Part shown: positions 36,403 through 44,771 of the stretch, in pieces
Layout of the letters: each line of letters opens with the position of its first letter
Numbering within the stretch: the stretch's first letter is position 1
DNA from: a bacterium
Lineage (GTDB): Bacteria > Bacillota > Clostridia > Lachnospirales > Lachnospiraceae
Direction: 5' to 3'
DNA: 64,000 nt
NCBI GenBank assembly: GCA_030535455.1
Contig: JAUNJY010000003.1
Location: 1 to 64,000, forward strand
The notes under the pieces: model-generated
What the model saw: the letters and a program-made list of their open reading frames with translations, nothing else
Databases searched by the model: none
What the model was told of the DNA's origin: nothing
Translations under genes and position numbers: made by a program

Positions 36403-37659
36403 TTATTGTAATAAAGAAAGAACGCCTTGAGTAGAGTTCTTAGCTTGTGCAAGCATAGATTGAGATGCTTGTTGAAGAATAGAGCTCTTAGAGTATTTAA
36501 CCATTTCTTCAGCCATATCAACGTCACGAATACGAGATTCTGCAGATTGAAGGTTTTCAGAAGAGTTATCTAAGTTAGAGATTGTGTGTTCTAATCTGTT
36601 TTGGATAGCACCTAAAGAAGAACGTTGGCTAGATACTGCTTTGATTGCTGCATCAATTGTAGATGTAGAACCAGATGCATTTGAAGAAGAAGATACATCA
36701 ACACCAGTGATAGTGAATGTTTTACCTGCAGCAACATCAGCATCAGTTAAACCAATTGAAGTTAAATCAAGAGCAGTTCCATCAGTTAATGTAACTGCAT
36801 CTGCTTTATTACCAGCGATTGTACCAACTAATTTATCACCTAATAATAAGTTAGTTCCGGATACTTTATAGTCACCAGCTGCTAAGTTTTCTAATACTGC
36901 AGTTGCATCAGCAGATGCTGCTGGTTTAATGTTCATTTCAACAGCTTTTCCGTCTTTGATAGTGATTGTAGTTCCAGTAGTTGCTGCATGAGTTGCAGCA
37001 GAAGCAGTACCACCAGCTGGAGTAATTGCACCATCAGCTGCAATTGCACCTACATTGTTTCCATCTTGATCTTGTAAGTTACTACCAGATACTGTGTAAA
37101 CACCATCTTTAAGACCTGTAACAGCAACATCTAAAGCGATTTTAGATCCGCTTGTTAAACCTAAAGATGCAGAACTCATAGAACCGATTTCTACTTTTAA
37201 GTTTTGTCCGTTGTTAGCACCGATTTGGAAGCTTCCTTTGAAGGAACCGTCAATTAAGTTTTTCGTATTGAATTGAGTAGTTTCAGCAATACGATCGATT
37301 TCTGCTGTTAATTGAGTGATTTCTTCTTTGATTGCAGTTCTATCTTCATCAGCATTTGTATCGTTAGCTGCTTGAACAGATAATTCTCTCATTCTTTGAA
37401 GAATGTTGTGAGTTTCATCTAAAGCACCTTCAGCTGTTTGAATTAAAGAGATACCATCTTGAGCGTTTGTAGATGCTTGATCTAAACCTCTGATTTGGCT
37501 TCTCATTTTTTCAGAAATTGATAAACCAGCTGCATCATCACCAGCACGGTTGATTCTGTAACCAGAAGATAATTTTTCTGTAGATTTTGATAAGTTTGTT
37601 GCATTGATTCCTAATTGTCTATTTGCATTTGCTGCAGACATATTATGTTGTACGATCAT
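36403..37659 (-). CDS. Flagellin 2
   Basis: A 418-residue flagellin, first of the tandem pair in transcription order. Its N-terminal 160 and C-terminal 90 residues match flagellin 1 almost exactly, also at DNA level, including the conserved DVDMAEEMVKYSKSSILQQAS. The middle is Ala/Thr/Gly-rich and again has two G-x-Y-x-V-x-G-S/T-N-L repeats near residues 190 and 280. Methylation by FliB and glycosylation are possible, since both enzyme types are in the window. It has its own sigma-28 promoter, CsrA-type hairpin and terminator. Confidence 0.96.
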   Translation of the reverse strand: MIVQHNMSAANANRQLGINATNLSKSTEKLSSGYRINRAGDDAAGLSISEKMRSQIRGLDQASTNAQDGISLIQTAEGALDETHNILQRMRELSVQAANDTNADEDRTAIKEEITQLTAEIDRIAETTQFNTKNLIDGSFKGSFQIGANNGQNLKVEIGSMSSASLGLTSGSKIALDVAVTGLKDGVYTVSGSNLQDQDGNNVGAIAADGAITPAGGTASAATHAATTGTTITIKDGKAVEMNIKPAASADATAVLENLAAGDYKVSGTNLLLGDKLVGTIAGNKADAVTLTDGTALDLTSIGLTDADVAAGKTFTITGVDVSSSSNASGSTSTIDAAIKAVSSQRSSLGAIQNRLEHTISNLDNSSENLQSAESRIRDVDMAEEMVKYSKSSILQQASQSMLAQAKNSTQGVLSLLQ

Positions 37660-37690
37660 TGTTATTCCTCCATGATTTTGAAATATTATT

Positions 37691-37706
37691 AGAGCATCCT
37701 TGCTCT
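37691..37706 (-). promoter_or_regulatory. Predicted CsrA-binding hairpin in the flagellin 2 leader
   Basis: On the minus strand AGAGCA-AGGA-TGCTCT forms a perfect 6-bp hairpin with AGGA in the loop, about 20 bases before the GGAGG of the RBS. The stem differs from the flagellin 1 hairpin in compensated positions (AATAGCA/TGCTATT versus AGAGCA/TGCTCT) while the loop GGA is kept. Confidence 0.6.
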
Positions 37707-37755
37707 TTTATTGGGTAAGAATTAATTCTTTAAGTATTATTTCTTACTATTATTT

Positions 37756-37783
37756 ATATCGGATGCACAAATTGAAAACTTTA
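37756..37783 (-). promoter_or_regulatory. Sigma-28 (SigD) type promoter of flagellin 2
   Basis: On the minus strand TAAA (37780-37783) and CCGATAT (37756-37762) are separated by 17 bases. Confidence 0.8.
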
Positions 37784-37821
37784 TAGGAAGAATAAACTTT
37801 TTTTATTTTTTTTACTAACAA

Positions 37822-37868
37822 AAAAGACCAGCGTTCTATCTTATTTACAGATACTTCGCTGGTCTTTT
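37822..37868 (-). terminator. Terminator of the flgM-to-fliS operon
   Basis: A perfect 12-bp stem (AAAAGACCAGCG with CGCTGGTCTTTT) contains a nested TATC/GATA stem and is followed by a T-rich tract on the minus strand. It begins 13 bases after the last gene of the flagellar operon. Confidence 0.9.
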
Positions 37869-37880
37869 ATTTATTTTTAT

Positions 37881-38369
37881 TTATTTCTTTTGATCCATGA
37901 AATAGGATGCATTATGATGAGTATTCGCCATATTTTTATAATAGCTGCTTGCTATCTTATTACTTATGGTTGCTGTTTTTACCTTTGCTTTTCCTTCTGC
38001 AATTCTTCTGTCTACCAGAAGTTTATTACGTTTTTCCAATACTTGCAGGTCTACAGCTTTTGTTGTTACTTCACCGATAATCGTCTGAAGTTGCACGATC
38101 TTCTCTTTATATTGCTCTTTATCCGAAACTAAAACATCTTTAATTCGGTCAAAGGTCTGGCCAAAGCCGTTATCAATTGTAATCAGCTCGTTAATCCATA
38201 CCTCTTTCTGATCAAGCAGTTCTGTAAACTCATCCAGTTTAAATTCCACCTGCTGTGCTACACGCTCTTGCTCTTTTGATATTTTAGTTAGTTCCACAAT
38301 GATGTTGCCCTTTTTTTCAGTTGCTTGAATAAGGGCTTCTAAATAAGTCAACACAACTTCTCTGTTCAT
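37881..38369 (-). CDS. Putative flagellar export chaperone (FliT/FlgN-like position)
   Basis: A 162-residue, almost entirely helical, charged protein without membrane segments. Its size and helical pattern resemble flagellar export chaperones. It follows fliS by 11 bases, where FliT is often found after fliD-fliS, so a FliD or hook-protein chaperone role is likely by context. I see no diagnostic motif. A His/Asn-rich tail (ANTHHNASYFMDQ) is unusual. It is the last gene before the operon terminator. Confidence 0.55.
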   Translation of the reverse strand: MNREVVLTYLEALIQATEKKGNIIVELTKISKEQERVAQQVEFKLDEFTELLDQKEVWINELITIDNGFGQTFDRIKDVLVSDKEQYKEKIVQLQTIIGEVTTKAVDLQVLEKRNKLLVDRRIAEGKAKVKTATISNKIASSYYKNMANTHHNASYFMDQKK

Positions 38370-38380
38370 TCATAACTTCC

Positions 38381-38758
38381 TTATCTCTTTGTTTTCGTAA
38401 TTTCCATTACCTGTTTCCAAGTATCTCTCATTTCACGAGTATAGGTTAATGCCTGTTCAATCAGTTCTTGATCTTTCTTCATGTTTCCTACTACAAGTAA
38501 ATCGCTAATATGACTATATACTTTTTCAAAATCCTTTGCAACTGGATATTTATGATCTAAAGAGGATCTTAATTCTAATATAATTTTCTGTGTCTTGATT
38601 AGATTTGTATTTGCTTCTGCAATATCATTTTTCTCTAAAGCTACGATTGCTCTGTTTTCAAATTTAATTGCACCCTCTAATAATTTTAAAATAATATCTG
38701 CCGGTGATGCGGTCTGGATACTTGTGTTTCTATATAATGCTGCTGCGTTTAATGCCAT
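38381..38758 (-). CDS. fliS: Flagellar export chaperone FliS
   Basis: A 125-residue helical-bundle chaperone that binds the C-terminus of flagellin in the cytoplasm and prevents early polymerisation; in Firmicutes it also affects the FliW/CsrA balance. The family start AAALYRNTSIQTASPADIILKLLEGAI is clear, and the conserved L-R-S-S-L-D segment follows. It lies 39 bases after fliD in the usual fliD-fliS order. Confidence 0.94.
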   Translation of the reverse strand: MALNAAALYRNTSIQTASPADIILKLLEGAIKFENRAIVALEKNDIAEANTNLIKTQKIILELRSSLDHKYPVAKDFEKVYSHISDLLVVGNMKKDQELIEQALTYTREMRDTWKQVMEITKTKR

Positions 38759-38797
38759 TTCTAGTTCCCCCTAACTATATCTGTCACTTCTACACTA

Positions 38798-40309
38798 CTA
38801 CTGTCCTAACAAGCTTGATAAACTAGATTGCTGAGCGTTTAGCTTGGACATTGCTGTTTCCATCGCTGTAAACTGTGCATAATATTTGCTTTCTAATGTC
38901 TCTAACCTATCTTGCATCTTTGAAATGTCTGACTCGTATTGTGTATTGTTTTTTGTCAATTGCTTATCGTTATAAAATGTAAGCGCACTACTAAGTGATG
39001 TGGCTGACATTTTCTTTGTCATCGTATCGTATAATTGGGTTGAGATACCTTTCATGATTTCACATACAAGATCAGGATCTGTTTCTAACATATTCATCAA
39101 CGTATTATCAGAATCTTTATACGTGCTGTCTTCACTGTCACCCTTAATGTGAAGTAAGCCTTTTTCTGTATAATCACTGGATGTAACAATTCCTAGAGAG
39201 CTTAATGTATATGTCTTGCCATCGGATGCTGTTACTGAAGCGTTCATTGCTGATTTCGTTGCAGTTAATAAACTTCCTAATGTACTATCTCTTCGAAGCA
39301 GGGAGTCCTTGATTTTGGTTTCCCATTTTTCAATTTGATCATCGGTCATTGCTTCTCGTTCTTCATCTGTTAATGGATCATATCCTTTGGATGAAGTTGC
39401 ATAATAGGCATCATTCATTGCGCCAAGGATATCATTATACCCTTTAATCAGACTTGAAATCTGATCATATACTGCCTGTGTATCGTTACTTACTGTAATG
39501 GTTGCTTCTGATGTGGTCACCTGTTTTAAGGAATACTTCACACCATTGATGGTAGGTTCATTGTTATCGCTTTCAAGAACTGCGCCATCTAATTTGATAA
39601 TTGCATTCTGGGCTTTAACAAGAGTCATTCCTGTATTGGCTGCTCCTACTGCAACATCCTTCCCATCGGCTGTCTGGTTGATTTCACCAAGACCTAACTT
39701 ATCAGATAAGGCTGATGTATTACTGCTTGTAAGGGTAAATGCCTGATCTGCTCCTGAATTGGAAGAACTAAGGAAAATTCTCTTTTGCGTCTTGTCAAAA
39801 CTTGCATTTACTCCCTGTTCCTTAAATGCAGTCATCAAATTTGCTACGGTTGTATTTGCATCTATGGTTAATTCCTTCGCTTCAGTTGTTCCACTTCCTT
39901 TAATAGTAATGGTATCTCCCTCTACAAACCCAAGTGAGGTCAATTTATCACTTGTATCTGAGATGCTTGTTGCGGCACCAGTTACATACTGCGCAGATGC
40001 TAACTGATCAATCTGAATTTTATGAGCACCCGCTGCTGCATTAGAGGTAGCTGTTGCTTCTACAAAATCAGAATTGGAACTGCTTGCTTTCTTTGTCTGA
40101 TAGCTTGTTGTCAGACGCGCCTTGCTTAAGTCGCCAGTATATAAGGCATAAATCTTTGTATTTAAATCTTTCCACTTATCTTGTGTCCAGGTATTTTTTG
40201 TCTTCTTGTTCTCAATCTTTGTCAGTTTTAAACTATGAGCTGACATTAATTCTTTAATAATCGATTCCGTATCTAATCCCGAATTAAGTCCCGTTAATTT
40301 AATTCCCAT
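38798..40309 (-). CDS. fliD: Flagellar filament capping protein FliD
   Basis: A 503-residue FliD (HAP2) that sits at the filament tip and helps flagellin monomers fold into place. The N-terminal FliD domain begins GIKLTGLNSGLDTESIIKELM; the C-terminal domain has the conserved ISSLIKGYNDIL region and ends in a coiled coil (about 455-500). It is Ser/Thr/Ala-rich and lacks cysteine, as usual for axial proteins. It lies 12 bases after flaG and before fliS. Confidence 0.95.
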   Translation of the reverse strand: MGIKLTGLNSGLDTESIIKELMSAHSLKLTKIENKKTKNTWTQDKWKDLNTKIYALYTGDLSKARLTTSYQTKKASSSNSDFVEATATSNAAAGAHKIQIDQLASAQYVTGAATSISDTSDKLTSLGFVEGDTITIKGSGTTEAKELTIDANTTVANLMTAFKEQGVNASFDKTQKRIFLSSSNSGADQAFTLTSSNTSALSDKLGLGEINQTADGKDVAVGAANTGMTLVKAQNAIIKLDGAVLESDNNEPTINGVKYSLKQVTTSEATITVSNDTQAVYDQISSLIKGYNDILGAMNDAYYATSSKGYDPLTDEEREAMTDDQIEKWETKIKDSLLRRDSTLGSLLTATKSAMNASVTASDGKTYTLSSLGIVTSSDYTEKGLLHIKGDSEDSTYKDSDNTLMNMLETDPDLVCEIMKGISTQLYDTMTKKMSATSLSSALTFYNDKQLTKNNTQYESDISKMQDRLETLESKYYAQFTAMETAMSKLNAQQSSLSSLLGQ

Positions 40310-40321
40310 ACCTTTTTCCTC

Positions 40322-40687
40322 CTAAAGTTGATGATCAATCAATAGTCCGGTCATCTCTCGTAATGCTTCGATCGTCTTAAGTGCTTCTTCAGATGGAATT
40401 TCTTTTACTACTTCGTCCGTTTCGTTATCAATTACCTTGATTGCAACACGATTTGCCTCTTCTACAAAACGGAACTCACAGTGGCGATTACTTATCTGTA
40501 ATTTGTAATTTGCCTCTTCGACCTCATCCCTTAACATATCCTTCTTCTTATCTGAACCATATGTTAGGGGCTTATTGTCCTTTGTCTGGTTTTGTTCCGT
40601 ATGCTGATGCCTAACCTCATTGTTCCCTTGTTTCATTGATTTTTGCATGATTACATTTGAGTTTCCAATGCTATTAACTTCCATCAT
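40322..40687 (-). CDS. flaG: FlaG family protein
   Basis: A small protein of about 121 residues with a variable, Asn/Gln/Lys-rich N-terminal half and the conserved C-terminal FlaG block (LQISNRHCEFRFVEEANRVAIKVID followed by EVVKEIPSEE). FlaG influences filament length. Frame extension gives a GTG at 40693 that overlaps the GGAGG; the ATG at 40687 (or the next, 40684) is better spaced. The fliD gene follows by 12 bases, a frequent pairing. Confidence 0.85.
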   Translation of the reverse strand: MMEVNSIGNSNVIMQKSMKQGNNEVRHQHTEQNQTKDNKPLTYGSDKKKDMLRDEVEEANYKLQISNRHCEFRFVEEANRVAIKVIDNETDEVVKEIPSEEALKTIEALREMTGLLIDHQL

Positions 40688-40738
40688 TTCCACCTCCGTG
40701 TGAATAAATGCTCCATTTATCTTTGTTGTACTTTTTTC

Positions 40739-40960
40739 TTATAATAATGTCTTTAAGAATTCTACTGTCTCTTCTGTATTGGATGCAGCTTCCTTGTTTG
40801 CTTCCTGGATTTGAAGATAGATTTCTTTTCGATAAATCGATATTTCTTTTGGGGCATTGATGCCGATTTTCACCTGTTCTCCTTTTACTTCAAGAACAGT
40901 GATTTCAATATCCTTCCCAATGATAATCGATTCTCCTACTTTTCTTGTGAGGGCTAGCAT
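40739..40960 (-). CDS. csrA: RNA-binding translational regulator CsrA
   Basis: A 73-residue CsrA with the standard start [20 protein letters not shown] and the strand-forming [19 protein letters not shown] that binds GGA in RNA hairpin loops. In Bacillus it represses hag translation and is antagonised by FliW. Here it overlaps the end of fliW by 7 bases, with GGAGGGA inside fliW, so the two are translationally coupled. Both flagellin leaders in this window have matching hairpins, the likely targets. The C-terminal tail (about 58-73) is Firmicutes-like. Confidence 0.96.
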   Translation of the reverse strand: MLALTRKVGESIIIGKDIEITVLEVKGEQVKIGINAPKEISIYRKEIYLQIQEANKEAASNTEETVEFLKTLL

Positions 40961-41415
40961 GTAGATCCCTCCTTATTTGTTAATATCTCATAGACACCGT
41001 ATTTCACACTATAATCCTGATTGTTTACCACGACCTGTGCTCCCTTACGGCTGTCTGAATTTATGATGATTGGTGCTTTCAGGTTTGCTGACATCTTCGT
41101 AATATCACCTGGCACGGTAATAATAAGAAACATTGCAATATTATCTTCTGTTAAGTCATCTAATTCGGCAATTGCATCATCATCCACATTTGGATTATAC
41201 TCTGCATTTACGATTAGTGGATTGATCATTGGAAATGCCAATGCTGGCTCGTCCATACTCTGTAGCCAATGGATACGAGTCTTTTCTGCCTTTTCATTGT
41301 TGAACAAAATTGTGAACTTCTTACAGTCCTCAAATCCAAATAATCCATGTTCAAAAGTAATGATCTTTTCCTCTTCTATATCTACTTGTCCAAAACATTT
41401 TGTCTTGATAATCAT
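40954..41415 (-). CDS. fliW: Flagellar assembly factor FliW
   Basis: A 153-residue FliW that binds free flagellin or CsrA and so releases CsrA repression only when flagellin is low. It has the family start [11 protein letters not shown] and the conserved [14 protein letters not shown] stretch. It is directly upstream of and overlapping csrA, downstream of flgL, the usual Firmicutes arrangement. The FliW-flagellin-CsrA partner switch described in Bacillus probably operates here. Confidence 0.95.
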   Translation of the reverse strand: MIIKTKCFGQVDIEEEKIITFEHGLFGFEDCKKFTILFNNEKAEKTRIHWLQSMDEPALAFPMINPLIVNAEYNPNVDDDAIAELDDLTEDNIAMFLIITVPGDITKMSANLKAPIIINSDSRKGAQVVVNNQDYSVKYGVYEILTNKEGSTC

Positions 41416-41440
41416 TGTCTGCTCCTATTCTGGCACCTTC

Positions 41441-42943
41441 CTAGATATAATCTAACAAGGTATTCTTCACAGCTTTTGCTGCTACTGATAATGCCGCATT
41501 ATATATTGTCTGTTGAGAATTGTACTTGATTACGGTTTCTACAAGGTCAGCATCTTCATTGGTAGAGATTAAGTCCTCTAACTCTGTCTGCTGATCCTTT
41601 AAGCGGTTTTCTGTTAACTCTAATCGGCTGTATCTTGCACCAAGGTCAGAGACTGCAGAATTCATGCTTGTCTGAAGCTCCTTGGTTGTCGTCATGCCTT
41701 TTGAGAACTTGTCCGACATAATCTTTGTCTGTAATGTATATTGCGTATTTAACTGCTCTTCTAATTTTGTAAGAGCTGCTCGCTGATCTGTTGATAAATT
41801 ATCTTCTGCAAGCTTATTTTTAACATCTGCAAGATCTGCTTCTAAAGATGCCATCTTATTTAAAATAGCAGTAAGCTCTTCTACTTCTCTGGCAAATGTA
41901 TGCGTTAAACAATCTTTTCCTTGTGTATTAACAGTAAGCTTTTGTCCAAAATTGATTTCATACTGAATCTGTTGGTCAGACATTGTATAAGTTGTCGTAT
42001 GGCCAATTTCCCCTGCCGCTTTCGTTGTATCTGTAACCGTCGTATTGAAGTAATGCTCTGGTCTTAAGTCATATTGATTGAAACTATCTTTTTCATAGGT
42101 AATGCTGATATCATTGTCCTTTGCAGTACTGAATGCATCATACTGCTTCTTACTGAAGATTAATTCTCCTGTTTCCGGAATAAAATGCGCTTCTCCATCT
42201 TCTGCTACTGTATAGGCATCTGGATCTGAACTGCTTACGATTTTTGCTTTGAATGTGTCATCTCCAACCTTGTATTCAATCTCCCCACCTAAATCTGCTT
42301 CATCATATGCTAAATTACCATAAGATAAGCGGATTCGATAGGCCTCAACTGTCTCCGGTGTATTGGTAAACTGCGCCTCTGTGGATGTTGCCGGATCATA
42401 TGCTCCGGCAGAATATCCATTTACTACTGTAGTAATTGAAGAAATGTCCTTACCACTGAATGTTTCTGTAATTGCATAGGATAAATGCTTTGTATCTTCT
42501 GTAAAGGAAAGACTGGTATCTGTCTTGTATCCTGTAAATACATATCTTCCTGCATATTCTGCATTTCCCTCTTGATACATTTGCTTTGAAATCTCTTGTA
42601 GTGTCTTAAGGATACTGTCACGATCGGTAACGCTTAACGTATCATTGGCACCCTGGGTAAACTGCTCATATGCTGTTGTAAGCATGGTATTCATATTGGT
42701 TAACGAGCCTTCTGTCTGGTCAAGCCATGACTGTGCACTCGGAATATTCTTTTCTAAATATTGATTTAATTCCACATAGTTGCTTCGTAACTTAAGAGCA
42801 CGAACTGCAGTAATTGGATCCTCAGAAGGAGTACTTATTTTCTTTCCTGTTGAATATTGCTGTTGCAACTTGTTCAACAAGTTCTTATTTTTATTAATGT
42901 CGTTCAGACTATTGGTAGTCATCATCTTGTTAGTAATTCTCAT
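41441..42943 (-). CDS. flgL: Flagellar hook-filament junction protein FlgL
   Basis: A 500-residue HAP3 protein joining hook and filament. The N-terminal flagellin-like helix (MRITNKMMTTNSLNDINKN) and the C-terminal ISTNEDADLVETVIKYNSQQTIYNAALS are typical. At 500 residues it is much longer than common FlgL proteins of about 300; the extra length is in the middle (about 160-350). AGGAGGGAG lies 8 bases before the ATG. It lies between flgK and fliW in the late flagellar operon. Confidence 0.93.
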   Translation of the reverse strand: MRITNKMMTTNSLNDINKNKNLLNKLQQQYSTGKKISTPSEDPITAVRALKLRSNYVELNQYLEKNIPSAQSWLDQTEGSLTNMNTMLTTAYEQFTQGANDTLSVTDRDSILKTLQEISKQMYQEGNAEYAGRYVFTGYKTDTSLSFTEDTKHLSYAITETFSGKDISSITTVVNGYSAGAYDPATSTEAQFTNTPETVEAYRIRLSYGNLAYDEADLGGEIEYKVGDDTFKAKIVSSSDPDAYTVAEDGEAHFIPETGELIFSKKQYDAFSTAKDNDISITYEKDSFNQYDLRPEHYFNTTVTDTTKAAGEIGHTTTYTMSDQQIQYEINFGQKLTVNTQGKDCLTHTFAREVEELTAILNKMASLEADLADVKNKLAEDNLSTDQRAALTKLEEQLNTQYTLQTKIMSDKFSKGMTTTKELQTSMNSAVSDLGARYSRLELTENRLKDQQTELEDLISTNEDADLVETVIKYNSQQTIYNAALSVAAKAVKNTLLDYI

Positions 42944-42957
42944 AGGTATGCTCCCTC

Positions 42958-44757
42958 CTATACCCCTGTGTAATTAATTAATTTATCATAAAGTTCATCC
43001 ATGATCTGTACTACTTTTGCAGATAAGTTATAGGCATTCTGGTAACGTACCAAGTTCATTGCCTCTTCATCCGTATCTACACCAGACACTGACATTCTTT
43101 GTGTCTCGATTGCATCTAAAATATTTTGTTGGCTCTTTGTAGCCGTTGCAGACTCCTTAGAGTAAATACCGATATCTGCAACAAATGTCTGTAAATAAGA
43201 CTGTGGTGTTCCCTGATTAAACATTCCCTTATCGTTTAATTTGGCAATCAAGTCTTTTAATAAGTCTGTATTTTCCACACCATCTGTATTGTCATAAGAC
43301 GTTGCAATGGCATTTGGATTGTTGAGAATTGTATTACTTACACTAAAATTCAGGCAGTTCATCTGTGCATAGGAATTGGATGCGTTCATTGCCTCGTCTT
43401 TTCCGTATAACACGCTGTCTTCTCCCGTTACAGGATTTCTAGCAGTAAAGAAATCGACTCCTGAATTTCCTTCTAAATTTGTTCCTTGTTTGTGAAGATC
43501 ATTAAACTCTTTTGCAAACGTACGGACAAACTCATTTAATTTTGACATATAATAAGGAATTCCTTTGTAATCAACTGCTTCCCCTACCTCTGCTGTCTTT
43601 CCTGTGTAGTCTCGCTTGCTGTTTGCATCTTCTGGATCCAGATTGAAGGTATACGTAATGTTTCCGCTGGCATCCTTACTCATTTCATAGCTTGTATAAC
43701 GAACTTCAAAATTTCCAAGCTGAATGCTTCCACTGGCTGGAAGGTTCACTGTCATTTCATTATTGATTGTCGTGTTTGATAAGGTAACGCTTGTGACACC
43801 ACTTGCATCTGTTGTCTGGCTTGCTACGGTTCCACTAAAATTAACGTTATTATTACCATCTCGCATTGCAAATAGTCCTGCTAAAGCGCCTGATAATGAT
43901 AAGCTTGAGTCATTGAATTCTTCTCCGTCTGACCAGTAAAGATCATAAAGTCCATCTGCATCGGTCTCGTTTACCTTGTCTTTTCTTGGTTCACAAGATA
44001 AGGTATTATATTCTGTCGTGTTGACTAAAATCTTATCATCAAGCTTGACTACATACGTTGTCTTTCCTGTTCCGCCTGATACGACATTTTCAGAAACGGT
44101 TACGTTTGCCAATGTACTAAGCTCGTCAATCAGATTGTTTCTGGAGTCTCTCAGATCATTTGCCATCTGTCCGCCAATTTCCATTGTATTGATCTGTTGT
44201 GTCAGCATTGTGATCTGTTGAGATAAAGAATTGATACGGTCAACTGTTGTCTTGATTTCTGTATTGATGTCCTTTTGAATACCTTGTAAGTTATTTGCAA
44301 CACTGTTTACATGCTGTGCCATGGATTGTGCATACTGCATAGCGCTTGTTCTGTTTGCATAACTTGAAGGATCTGTAGATAAATCCTGAAGTACACCGCT
44401 AAAATTATTCATTGCCTTAATGAAGCCATCGTCATTTAATTCATTGAAATAATTTTCTACCTGTGTCATATAGTAAGACTTCTTATCATATGCCCCTTGA
44501 ATGGATGCATTTCCACGATACTTTACATCATAGTAGCTTTCACGTACTTGAGTAATGCTTACGCCTGTAACACCGGTACCAACCATACCATATGATGTAT
44601 AAATGGAGATTGGCTTGTTTGCCTGTGTATTTAACTGTTGTCTGGAATACCCTTTTGTCTCTGCATTGGCTGCATTATGGGCAGTCGTATTGATTGCTGC
44701 TTGATACGTATATAAACCGGATGTCCCGATATTAAGTCCAAAAAATGTGGATGCCAT
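42958..44757 (-). CDS. flgK: Flagellar hook-associated protein FlgK, copy 2
   Basis: A 599-residue HAP1 protein. It has the N-terminal FGLNIGTSGLYTYQAAINTT rod/hook domain, coiled coil near 160-210, the conserved QMANDLRDSRNNLIDELS segment, and the C-terminal block VSGVDTDEEAMNLVRYQNAYN. The next upstream gene is a second, divergent flgK. The two differ in the middle and even in the first 20 residues (NAANAETKGYSRQQ here versus NLANIDTTGFTRQQ). Which copy is the main junction protein is not evident. Confidence 0.92.
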   Translation of the reverse strand: MASTFFGLNIGTSGLYTYQAAINTTAHNAANAETKGYSRQQLNTQANKPISIYTSYGMVGTGVTGVSITQVRESYYDVKYRGNASIQGAYDKKSYYMTQVENYFNELNDDGFIKAMNNFSGVLQDLSTDPSSYANRTSAMQYAQSMAQHVNSVANNLQGIQKDINTEIKTTVDRINSLSQQITMLTQQINTMEIGGQMANDLRDSRNNLIDELSTLANVTVSENVVSGGTGKTTYVVKLDDKILVNTTEYNTLSCEPRKDKVNETDADGLYDLYWSDGEEFNDSSLSLSGALAGLFAMRDGNNNVNFSGTVASQTTDASGVTSVTLSNTTINNEMTVNLPASGSIQLGNFEVRYTSYEMSKDASGNITYTFNLDPEDANSKRDYTGKTAEVGEAVDYKGIPYYMSKLNEFVRTFAKEFNDLHKQGTNLEGNSGVDFFTARNPVTGEDSVLYGKDEAMNASNSYAQMNCLNFSVSNTILNNPNAIATSYDNTDGVENTDLLKDLIAKLNDKGMFNQGTPQSYLQTFVADIGIYSKESATATKSQQNILDAIETQRMSVSGVDTDEEAMNLVRYQNAYNLSAKVVQIMDELYDKLINYTGV

Positions 44758-44771
44758 GTTGTCACCCCCTC

